Shown piece by piece: positions 57,109 to 64,000 of a stretch of DNA of 64,000 nt; positions within the stretch are counted from its first letter, which is position 1, and every line of letters starts with the position of its first letter. The translations under genes were made by a program, and so were the position numbers. The stretch comes from Halorussus salilacus. Lineage in GTDB: Archaea > Halobacteriota > Halobacteria > Halobacteriales > Haladaptataceae. The stretch spans positions 2,108,001-2,172,000 of the forward strand of contig NZ_CP099993.1 of assembly GCF_024138125.1 (NCBI RefSeq), given 5' to 3'. The notes under the pieces were generated by a model. It made no database searches and was not told where the DNA came from. It saw only the letters and a list, made by a program, of their open reading frames with translations.

Positions 57109-57991
57109 GGGCGGGGACCCCGCCGACCCGGTCCCTCGCCGCCCGACCGGGCGCTCAGGACGGTCCCGGCGACGGCGTCGTCGCCGGTCGCGACCGTCAC
57201 CTCGTCGCCGCGGGCGAGGCCGGTCGGGACGAGCGCGTCGGTCGAGACCGCGCGCTCGCCCTCGGCACCCGCCGGGAGAGCGCGCCGACCGGGGGCGCGG
57301 CGCTCAGCGTCGCCCGACCCCGGTCGTCGATGGTCGCGGCGACCTCCGCGAGGTCGTGGTCGGTCCGGAGTCGCTCTTCGAGCCGCGACTCCAGTTCCGA
57401 CAGCGGGAGGTCGGCGGGGAAGGTCCACTCGCCGTCCCGGAGGGTCGCCCGGAGGTCGTCGGGCAGGGGCGGGTAGCCCTCGATGTCGCCCACGTCGCCG
57501 GTCACGCGCACCCGGACCTGCCCGAACGCCCCGACGCGCTCGACCACGTCGCGCGAGAGGCTCCGCTCGCGGAGTTTGCTGAACGTGACCCGGCGGGGCA
57601 ACTCCGCGCCCATCCGGTCGCCCTGCGCGTGGGCGTACAGCGTGACCATCATGACGACGAGCGCCGAGACCAGCGCGGTGGGGGAGTTGACGATGTTGGC
57701 GTCGAGGAGCCCGAGCAGGCCGCCCTGCACCCCCGCGATGGCGACCCCGAGGACGAGGACGCCGAACCCCGGAATCGTGACGCCGGTGAAGTACCTGAAC
57801 GTGAAGCCCAGCGACCACGCCACAAGCGCGGGGACCACCGCGGTGAGCGCGCCCAGATACAGACCGACCACGACCGCGGTCAGCAGGTCGAGCCACGACG
57901 AGACCGCGAGGAGCGCGGGAGCCGCCGCGACCGCGAACTGGGTCGGACCCGCCGCCGCGACCGCGAACTGGCCGGAAAGCGTTGCGTCCAT
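57105..57991 (-). pseudogene. TrkA-C/RCK membrane protein, interrupted by one-base deletion
   Basis: The first frame (MDATLSGQFAVAAAGPTQFA, several helices, an RCK-like cytoplasmic part to PPVGALSRRVP) ends in unlikely Arg/Ser sequence; the neighbouring frame continues EGERAVSTDALVPTGLARGD then TVLSARSGG to a stop at 57105. One missing G near 57272 explains this; the length is one base short of 296 codons. The intact protein would be about 295 residues. A duplicated AAAGPTQFAVAAA is seen at the N-terminus. Confidence 0.7.
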
Positions 57992-58065
57992 CGTCTTGCT
58001 CGCAGGGCCACTGCCCCTAAAGTAGTACCGACACTTTATCTATCGTCCCGGAAACAGGGAGGTGT

Positions 58066-59229
58066 ATGGAGGCCGACTGGCGGGGCTGGGTCAGCATACG
58101 GCTCGCAATCACGCTGACGTTCGCGGTCGCCGTGCTCTCGATAGCCACCGGCGTCTCCAGCATCGGCCTGACGACCGGCACCGACCTGTTCGACGGAACG
58201 ATTCCCGCGTGGGCCCAGGAGACCGCGGGCTTCACCGGCACCCTCACCGGATTCGTGATGCTGGCGAGCGCGTTCGGGATGCGCAGGCGACTCGAAGCCG
58301 CGTGGTACTCGACGGTCCTGCTGTTGCCCCTGACCGCGGTGCAGGGGGTCGTCCAATCGAGCCCGTACTCGGTGCCGTTGGTCGTGGTCTCGCTCGTGGC
58401 GCTCCCAATCGTGGCGACTCGCCGCCGGGAGTTCCGGCGGGAGGTCGACCTCTCGACCTCTCAGATCGCCGCGACCACCGCGCTCGTCGGCGTGCTGGCG
58501 TACGGCACCGTGGGCACGTACGCGCTGGCCGACGAGTTCTCCGGCGTCGAGACGATGTTCGACGCCTTCTACTACACGCTGGTGACCGCGAGCACCGTGG
58601 GCTACGGCGACGTGACCCCCACGACCGGGACCGCCCGCGCGTTCGCCACGTCGGTGGTCGTGCTCGGCACCGCGAGCTTCGCCATCGCGCTCGCGTCGAT
58701 ACTCGGCCCCGCCATCGAGGCACGCCTCACCTCCGCACTCGGAAAAATGACCGAAACACAGCTCGAACTCCTCGAAGACCACGTCATCGTCCTCGGGTAC
58801 GGCGACCTGACCGAACCGATACTGTCCGAACTCGACGGCCGGGCCGACTTCGTCGTCGTCACGCCCGACCCCCAGCGCGCCACCGAGTTGCGCGACCGCG
58901 GGCTGAAGGTGTTGACGGCCGACCCCAGCGACGAGGAACCCCTCGAACGCGTCGGCATCGAGGACGCCCGGGCGGTCCTCGCGGCGACCAACAACGACGC
59001 CGAGGACGCGCTCGCGGTGCTGACCGCCCGCCAGCTCAACCCCGACGTCCGCATCGTCGCGGCGGCGACCGACCGCGAGAACGTCGACAAGCTCAAGCGC
59101 GCCGGAGCCGACACCGTCATCAGTCCGGCGACCATCGGCGGCCACCTGCTGGTCCGGTCGGCGCTGGGGAGCGACGAGATGGAGAGCGTGGCCGACCGCC
59201 TTGCGGGGCAGTCGCCGAAGAGCAAGTAG
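58066..59229 (+). CDS. Potassium channel with RCK (TrkA-N) domain
   Basis: A 387-residue channel. Several N-terminal helices lead to a pore with the selectivity filter TASTVGYGDVTP (near residue 180). After the inner helix, residues about 235-350 form a TrkA-N domain (VIVLGYGDLTEPILSELD, VLTADPSDEEPL). It should form a K+-selective tetramer gated by a cytosolic ligand. It is divergent from the three TrkA-C genes, making this a K+-handling cluster. Confidence 0.92.
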   Translation: MEADWRGWVSIRLAITLTFAVAVLSIATGVSSIGLTTGTDLFDGTIPAWAQETAGFTGTLTGFVMLASAFGMRRRLEAAWYSTVLLLPLTAVQGVVQSSPYSVPLVVVSLVALPIVATRRREFRREVDLSTSQIAATTALVGVLAYGTVGTYALADEFSGVETMFDAFYYTLVTASTVGYGDVTPTTGTARAFATSVVVLGTASFAIALASILGPAIEARLTSALGKMTETQLELLEDHVIVLGYGDLTEPILSELDGRADFVVVTPDPQRATELRDRGLKVLTADPSDEEPLERVGIEDARAVLAATNNDAEDALAVLTARQLNPDVRIVAAATDRENVDKLKRAGADTVISPATIGGHLLVRSALGSDEMESVADRLAGQSPKSK

Positions 59230-59248
59230 CGACCGACCCCGAGACGGT

Positions 59249-59980
59249 TCACTCCACGATATCGACCACCGCGTCGAGCGTGATACGAATCGCGCGCTCG
59301 ACGTTGTTCTTGGCCTTCTCGGGGAGCTCCTCGTCCTCGGTCTCGCCCTTCTGGGTGCCCTCGACGAGGTTGCCGTCGACGGTGCAGATGGCCCCCGCCC
59401 GCATGCCCTTCCGGCGGGCCAGCGAGAACACCGCGGCGGCCTCCATCTCGACCGAGAGGATGTTGGCGGCCTCCCAGTCGGCGACGTACTCGTCGGTCTC
59501 GGCGTAGAACGCGTCGTCGCTCGCGATGGGGCCGACGTGAACGTCCTCGTCGTTGGCCTCCGCCGAGTCCACGAGCGCCGACAGCACGCCGTAATCCGGC
59601 ACCGCGGGGTACTCGACGGCCTCGTAGCGCTTGCTCGTGCCCTCGTTCTTCGCCGCGCCCGTCGCCACGACCATGTCGCCGATCTCGATGCCACTCTGGA
59701 GCGCGCCGGTCGTCCCCACGCGGATGACGGTCTCGACGCCCACCGCGTGGAGTTCCTCGACCGCGATGGCGGCGGAGGGACAGCCGATACCGGTCGAGCA
59801 GACGGTGAGGTCGGTTCCCCCGTATTCGGCGTTGACGACCTTGTACTCGCGGTTCTCCGCGACGACCTCGGAGTCGTCGCAGAGGCCCGCGATGCGGTCC
59901 ACGCGCCCGGGGTCGCCCGGGATGAGCGCGATGTCGTTCACGTCGCCCGCTTCGACGAGGAGGTGGGGTTGCTTCGCCAT
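59249..59980 (-). CDS. udp: Uridine/purine nucleoside phosphorylase
   Basis: A 243-residue enzyme of nucleoside phosphorylase family 1. It has the phosphate loop IPGDPGRVDRIA, VIRVGTTGALQ, and the ribose-binding Met/Glu in LSVEMEAAAVFSLAR. The best fit is uridine phosphorylase, cleaving uridine with phosphate to uracil and ribose 1-phosphate; a purine substrate is possible. It is convergent with the K+ channel gene. Confidence 0.88.
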   Translation of the reverse strand: MAKQPHLLVEAGDVNDIALIPGDPGRVDRIAGLCDDSEVVAENREYKVVNAEYGGTDLTVCSTGIGCPSAAIAVEELHAVGVETVIRVGTTGALQSGIEIGDMVVATGAAKNEGTSKRYEAVEYPAVPDYGVLSALVDSAEANDEDVHVGPIASDDAFYAETDEYVADWEAANILSVEMEAAAVFSLARRKGMRAGAICTVDGNLVEGTQKGETEDEELPEKAKNNVERAIRITLDAVVDIVE

Positions 59981-60066
59981 GCCCGTGGGTTCTCGGGAGC
60001 GAGAGAAAAAGCGTGTGGGTTCGCGGGCGATGGAGGGTGGATAGCCGGTCGGTAGGACAGGAGCGG

Positions 60067-60459
60067 TCAGGAGTAGCGGTCGAGCGACTTCCAGTCGCGC
60101 CGGATGAGTTCCTCGATGCCCTCTTCGAGGAGCGCCTCGCCCATCGCGCTGGCCCTGTAGTAGGAGTAGACGCCGTCTTTCTCGGGTTCGTTCCGGACTC
60201 GGTTCTCCACGAGTCCGACGTTCATCAGTTCGTCCAGATGGTAGTGGAGGGTGTTGCCCGCGACGCCGAGTCCGGTTCGGAGGTCCTTCGCGCTCTTTGG
60301 TCCCTCGTGGTTCAGGGTGTAGAGGACTCGAAAGCGGATCTCGTTCCCCAGAGCGCTCTGCATGTCTAGATAATCCTGCAGATCGAGCAGGCTCTGCTCG
60401 GGAACAATCTGCCGGGGCGACGGTCCCTCCTTGCGGGAGTCGGATTCGGAACGAGCCAT
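60067..60459 (-). CDS. ArsR-type winged-helix regulator
   Basis: A 130-residue regulator. The HTH is ALGNEIRFRVLYTLNHEGPK then AKDLRTGLGVAGNTLHYHLD, followed by the wing RVRNEPEKDGVYSYYRASAM. ATG 60459 is chosen over GTG 60462. It is divergent from the gene at 60552; a 7-bp inverted repeat and TATA box between them are its likely operator. Confidence 0.87.
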   Translation of the reverse strand: MARSESDSRKEGPSPRQIVPEQSLLDLQDYLDMQSALGNEIRFRVLYTLNHEGPKSAKDLRTGLGVAGNTLHYHLDELMNVGLVENRVRNEPEKDGVYSYYRASAMGEALLEEGIEELIRRDWKSLDRYS

Positions 60460-60497
60460 CACTCGATCTTGTTCGCGACCCGACTTAACGATTGCTG

Positions 60498-60526
60498 ACT
60501 CAGTGTTTACTGAGTGGAATTTTAAA
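60498..60526. promoter_or_regulatory. Inverted repeat and TATA box between divergent genes
   Basis: ACTCAGT-GTTT-ACTGAGT (60498-60515) lies directly upstream of TTTAAA (60521-60526), which is 26-31 bases before ATG 60552. The position fits a repressor or activator site of the adjacent wHTH protein. Confidence 0.6.
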
Positions 60527-60551
60527 TCCGAGAGGGCGGCGAACCGGAGCT

Positions 60552-61112
60552 ATGCGAGAACGACTCCTCAACGAACTCGGTGGCGTCGCCCGCCAGCAGT
60601 TCCTCGTTTACCTGATGGGGCCGTACGAGGACTACGGAGAACCGGAGAAGGCCGCCTTCGACCGACTGTTACGGGTACGAGACGCACTTCGAGTCGAACC
60701 CGGAGTGAACGCGTTTCTCGCCATCGACGCGAACGTTCCGCTCGACGAGATGGACGCCGCCACACAGAGCGTCGAATTCGCTCGTGCGAGCAACGCCGTC
60801 GCGTTCGTCGCTCCTCGCGGCGGACGGAATCTCGGGGTCGGCATCGAGGTCGGCGCGATTCTCGAACGCATCCACGAACGAGCGTCGACCGAGGCCGACG
60901 AACGAGTCGTCTTCGCGCACGAGAAGACCGTCCGAAGCGCGATGATAGACTCGCTTTCACAGCGTTGGAACGTGACCGTCTACTCGTACGGCGATACCGA
61001 AGAACTCATCGGGCAGATGCGGGAGTTCGTCTCGAACGTCGTCAGTCGGGAATTGACGGGCGAACTGAGCGACCCGGGTAGCGAGGAGTTTCACTCGAAC
61101 GACGACCCCTAG
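60552..61112 (+). CDS. DUF7509-like protein, nucleoside deoxyribosyltransferase-like fold
   Basis: A 186-residue protein. FLVYLMGPYEDYG near the start and RASNAVAFVAPRGGRNLGVG then IEVGAILE resemble the substrate-binding strands of nucleoside 2-deoxyribosyltransferases and related Rossmann-like folds. I recall such haloarchaeal proteins as DUF7509. Catalytic assignment is not possible. The stop overlaps the convergent kinase stop by two bases. Confidence 0.65.
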   Translation: MRERLLNELGGVARQQFLVYLMGPYEDYGEPEKAAFDRLLRVRDALRVEPGVNAFLAIDANVPLDEMDAATQSVEFARASNAVAFVAPRGGRNLGVGIEVGAILERIHERASTEADERVVFAHEKTVRSAMIDSLSQRWNVTVYSYGDTEELIGQMREFVSNVVSRELTGELSDPGSEEFHSNDDP

Positions 61113-62017
61113 AACTGCCCGTCCAGAAACGCCTCTACGTCCTCGAAACTCGGCGCGGTCCGCGCGCCCTCCTCCATCGCCGCCAAGGCCCCGCACGCGT
61201 TGGCGAACTCCAGCGCGCGCTCGTAGTCGGCCTCGGGCCCGAGCGGGTCGCCCCGGCGGAGGAGCATCGCCAGAAAGCCCGCGGCGAAGGCGTCGCCAGC
61301 GCCCGTGGTGTCGACGGCCTCGGCGTCGAAGCCGGGGTGGTGATACGACCCGTCGGGGGTGTCGACCCGCGCGCCCTCCGCGCCGTGCTTGATGACGACC
61401 ACGCGGCCGTGGAGCTCCGACGAGGGGTTCTCGAGGTCGTCGTCGAGGAGCGTCTTGGCCTCGCGGTCGTTGAGGAAGACAACGTCGGAGTACGCCAGCG
61501 CCTCGCCGAAGTCACGCTCCTCCAGACGGCGACCCGGGTCGAAACTCACGCTCACGCCCGCCTCCGTAGCGGCGCTGGCGAGCGCCGCGGCGGTCTCGGG
61601 GCGCTGGCTAGTCAGGTGGAGGTGGCGGGCGTCGGCGACGTACTCCGAATCGATGTCCCCGGGCGCGACCGCCTCGTTCGCGCCCTCGTTGCCCAGCACC
61701 ATCACCTCGCCGTCGGCGTCCACGATGAGGTACTTCGTGGTCGTCTCGGCGTCCCCGACCTCCAGCAGGTGGGTGCAGTCGACTCCCGCGTTCCGGAGTT
61801 CCCGGCGGGCGAGCAGGCCGGTCTCGTCGTCGCCGACGCTCCCGACGACGCCCGCGTCGAAGTCCATCCCCGAGAGCGCGACCGCGACGTTGGCGGCGCT
61901 CCCGCCGCCCGAGCGCCGCTGGGAGTCGATGCGTGCCTCGCCGTCGGGTTCCGGGAGGGCGTCGACGCGGAGGGTCACGTCCCAGTTGACGTGTCCGGCG
62001 GTGACTACCTCGACCAT
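61109..62017 (-). CDS. PfkB-family carbohydrate kinase
   Basis: A 302-residue sugar or nucleoside kinase. The N-terminal signature is SGGGSAANVAVALSGM, and the C-terminal one is VDTTGAGDAFAAGFLAMLLR, with the catalytic Asp and anion hole. VVVIKHGAEGARV precedes it. Homologs phosphorylate ribose, fructose, KDG or nucleosides; the substrate is unresolved, though the nucleoside phosphorylase nearby is suggestive. The start at 62017 gives the canonical N-terminus. Confidence 0.9.
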   Translation of the reverse strand: MVEVVTAGHVNWDVTLRVDALPEPDGEARIDSQRRSGGGSAANVAVALSGMDFDAGVVGSVGDDETGLLARRELRNAGVDCTHLLEVGDAETTTKYLIVDADGEVMVLGNEGANEAVAPGDIDSEYVADARHLHLTSQRPETAAALASAATEAGVSVSFDPGRRLEERDFGEALAYSDVVFLNDREAKTLLDDDLENPSSELHGRVVVIKHGAEGARVDTPDGSYHHPGFDAEAVDTTGAGDAFAAGFLAMLLRRGDPLGPEADYERALEFANACGALAAMEEGARTAPSFEDVEAFLDGQF

Positions 62018-62191
62018 GGGTGGCGACTGCGGCGGCGATTTGCGAGCGACATACCCCCACGGTATGCACCCGCCCGTCAAAACGATGGTGGGTTCGGAGG
62101 AGTCGGAGACGCTCGTTTTCGTCGGCGTTTCGGGTTTCGGCGTGGGTACTGGTGTGAGTGGTGCTCGGTTCGGGTCGTGGTGGACTCCGCG

Positions 62192-62347
62192 AAGCTAGCT
62201 ACTCCCGTCACCTATGAGACCGCGACCGCACCGCACTGCACCGCATCGCACCGCATCGCATCGCACCGCACCGCACCGCGCCCCCGGCCTCCCCGCGTGC
62301 GAACTCGCTCGCGGTGCGAGCGAGTTCGCGGCGCGTCCCGTGGTCGG
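62192..62347 (+). repeat. Dispersed element family 2, copy d
   Basis: AAGCTAGCTACTCCCGTCAC, CTATGAGACCGCGACCGCAC, then CCGCA/TCGCA short repeats, CCTCCCCGCGTG, a hairpin CGAACTCGCTCGC-GGT-GCGAGCGAGTTCG (62300-62328) and CGGCGCGTCCCGTGGTCGG. Flanks match copy b, but the arms differ while staying perfectly paired. It occupies most of the gap 62018-62420. Confidence 0.78.
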
Positions 62348-62420
62348 TGGAGAATGGCACACCCGGCGGCCGATGAGGCAGGCCGATACCGCGAGGAAAG
62401 CGTCGCTACCGAAACGGTCG

Positions 62421-63227
62421 TCACCCCGCGAGCGCGAACAGCAGGAGGTTGTGCGCGCCCGGACCCAGCCCGACCGCGGCGACCGCGCCCAGCAGGAGGT
62501 AGCCCTCGGCCGGGTCCTCGCGGACGAGGTCGGCGAAGAGCACGACCACGAGCTCGGCGATAGCCAGTTTCACCAGCACGAACAGCCATCCCACGCCGAT
62601 GACCTCCGCCGTCGGTAGCTCCGCGGCGACCTCGAGGACGAGCTGGGAGACGGGCGTGCGCTCGCCGAACCCCAGCACGTCGATGCCGACCGCGGTCGAG
62701 ACGGCGTCGAGCGCGTGGCCGAACAGCGCCAGCACGCCGACCGCGCCGGTCGCGGCGGCCGCGCCGGGGTACACGCGCCGGGTGGCGGCCCAGAGCACCG
62801 CGACGAGCCCGGACGCCACGACGACTCCGACCAGCGGCCAGAACAGCTCCAGTCCGTCTCCCGCCCCGCGAGCCAGCGCGTAGCCGACGACCGCGAGGGC
62901 GGTCGTGAGACCGGTCGCACCCAGCGCGCGCTCGACGTTCGCGCCCGCTCGAATCGCTGCGAGCCACACCGTCCCGGCGACCGCGAAGGTGGTCAGGTAG
63001 ACCGCGGGCGTCCCGAACAGCGGTCGGAGGCCGGTCGGCACCCACCCGACCACGTAGAGGACGTGGAGGCTCGACCCGACGAGCACCCACGGGGCCAGCG
63101 CGAGTACGGTCGGCTCCGAGACCGCGAGCTCCGACCGCCAGAGTGCTCCGGCGACCAGCGCCACCGCCGCGAGCAGGGGGACGAGGTACGGCAACGGCGG
63201 GAGCGCGAACCCCTCGGGAAGTACCAT
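62421..63227 (-). CDS. DUF63 family membrane protein
   Basis: A 268-residue protein with about seven helices. The N-terminus MVLPEGFALPPLPYLVPLLA and the conserved FGHALDAVSTAVGIDVLGFG and GLGPGAHNLLLFALAG segments are typical of archaeal DUF63. Its function is unknown. Met 63227 is chosen as the start before the first helix. Confidence 0.85.
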   Translation of the reverse strand: MVLPEGFALPPLPYLVPLLAAVALVAGALWRSELAVSEPTVLALAPWVLVGSSLHVLYVVGWVPTGLRPLFGTPAVYLTTFAVAGTVWLAAIRAGANVERALGATGLTTALAVVGYALARGAGDGLELFWPLVGVVVASGLVAVLWAATRRVYPGAAAATGAVGVLALFGHALDAVSTAVGIDVLGFGERTPVSQLVLEVAAELPTAEVIGVGWLFVLVKLAIAELVVVLFADLVREDPAEGYLLLGAVAAVGLGPGAHNLLLFALAG

Positions 63228-63413
63228 GCCCGAAACCGCGAAGCGCGGGGCCGAAAGGCTTGCGGTCGCGGCTGTCGGGGGAAGATTCGGCACCCGAGTC
63301 GGCCGCCGCCGACCGCCTGAAACGCCGCGATAGACCGCATTACGGCCGTTTCTCGATTCGGGCCGTTCGACTTAACCCTCTCAACGACCCACTCGTACAC
63401 GGGGGAAATAACG

Positions 63414-63830
63414 ATGAGCGAAACAACGACGACCAGTGATACGAGAGCGACCGACGACAACACCGGCTGGATCTCCGCGGTCATCGCGTTGCTCGGCGGG
63501 TGGCTGGTGGTGTCGGCGTTCCTGTTCGAGCCGCCCGCCGCCAACTTCTGGAACGACATCATCGTGGGGGCCGCCATCGGCATCATCGCGGGCTACAACG
63601 CCATCAGGACCGACGACTACGAGCCCGTCAGCACGGGCGCGGCCTCGCTGGTCGCCCTGCTCGGCCTCTGGATGGTCGTCGCACCGTTCGTATTCGAGGT
63701 GGTGACCGACGCGGCGCTCTGGAGCGACGTCGCGACCGGCGCACTCGTCGCCGCGCTCGGCGCGTACAACGCCTACCAGTCCCGGTCGGCCCCGCGGCGT
63801 AGCGCGACTGCCGAGCCCGAGGGCCGGTGA
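63414..63830 (+). CDS. SPW-repeat membrane protein
   Basis: A 138-residue protein with four helices arranged as two SPW-type repeats: WISAVIALLGGWLVVSAFLF then FWNDIIVGAAIGIIAGYNAI, and SLVALLGLWMVVAPFVFE then LWSDVATGALVAALGAYNAY. SPW proteins are small archaeal/bacterial membrane proteins of unknown function. The termini are charged. Confidence 0.88.
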   Translation: MSETTTTSDTRATDDNTGWISAVIALLGGWLVVSAFLFEPPAANFWNDIIVGAAIGIIAGYNAIRTDDYEPVSTGAASLVALLGLWMVVAPFVFEVVTDAALWSDVATGALVAALGAYNAYQSRSAPRRSATAEPEGR

Positions 63831-64000
63831 ACCGACCGACCCGTGAACCGACCGACCCGCCCGCTTTTACCGAACTCCCGAGTCGACGACCTACGAGCGC
63901 GACGCGAGACTCCCGAACGAAACCGGATTCGATATCCCGGCATTCGATTTATGCTTGCCCGTCCGTCGTAGCGAACGCTCGTCTCGGTGCCTCGGCCACG
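63831..64000. other. Terminal intergenic sequence, nothing recognised
   Basis: A short GTGAACCGACCGACCC direct repeat follows the SPW stop codon (TGAACCGACC twice). No gene, RNA or promoter is convincing before the window ends. Confidence 0.5.

Overview
The window is chromosomal DNA of a haloarchaeon (class Halobacteria). It is very GC-rich with third positions dominated by G/C, the predicted proteins are highly acidic (Asp/Glu), AT-rich TATA boxes sit about 25-30 bases before many start codons (leaderless transcripts), and several families are typically haloarchaeal or archaeal (halocyanin, DUF7511-type and DUF5802-type proteins, GatD, HTH_10 regulators, SPW-repeat protein, transcription factor S). 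The genus cannot be fixed from the sequence alone.

Layout. 0.2-8.2 kb: a heme/redox block with a haem-copper-oxidase-like membrane protein, two DUF2249 proteins, a halocyanin, a radical SAM/SPASM heme-synthesis-type enzyme, a frameshifted HemA-dimerisation-like gene and a HemG/HemY-type oxidase, then a lipoprotein and an HTH_10 regulator. 8.2-19.3 kb: UspA, a single-domain response regulator, TrkA, two tandem microproteins, a DapA-family aldolase, coiled-coil/zinc proteins, TFS, PEP carboxylase and a HemAT-type globin-coupled transducer. 19.4-24.9 kb: cupin, metallo-beta-lactamase-fold hydrolase and the nucleotide operon pyrG-guaAb-DUF7126. 25-31 kb: an AbiEii-like nucleotidyltransferase pair, PspA, a secreted HExxH metalloprotease, and a JAMM desampylase that may act on the SAMP/MoaD-like protein at 55 kb. 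31.3-33.6 kb: a lower-GC type II restriction-modification island. 34-45 kb: alcohol dehydrogenase, MoaB, IPP isomerase, VapBC and the large carbamoyl-phosphate synthase CarB. 45-51.3 kb: a 1,891-residue secreted protein built like a polymorphic toxin, with a small downstream gene and an orphan duplicated fragment. 51.5-64 kb: GatD, GNAT, RCK/TrkA-C membrane proteins, a K+ channel, uridine phosphorylase, a PfkB kinase, DUF63 and SPW membrane proteins.

The most unusual content is non-coding. One dispersed family (copies at 1928, 12441 and 21561, reduced forms near 26790 and 35159) has a conserved outer stem with a GGG/GGG internal loop and inner stems whose sequence changes while pairing is kept. 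At 12.3 and 21.4 kb it lies inside a composite of upstream tandem repeats, core, and downstream tandem repeats that each repeat the core's 3' strand. A second dispersed family (about 24, 30382, 37551 and 62192) carries conserved flanks; in two copies these surround a hairpin whose arms covary. Both look like undescribed structured RNA or DNA elements.

Five genes or fragments are interrupted by what looks like a single-base change. These may be real pseudogenes or base-level sequence errors and should be checked against reads.
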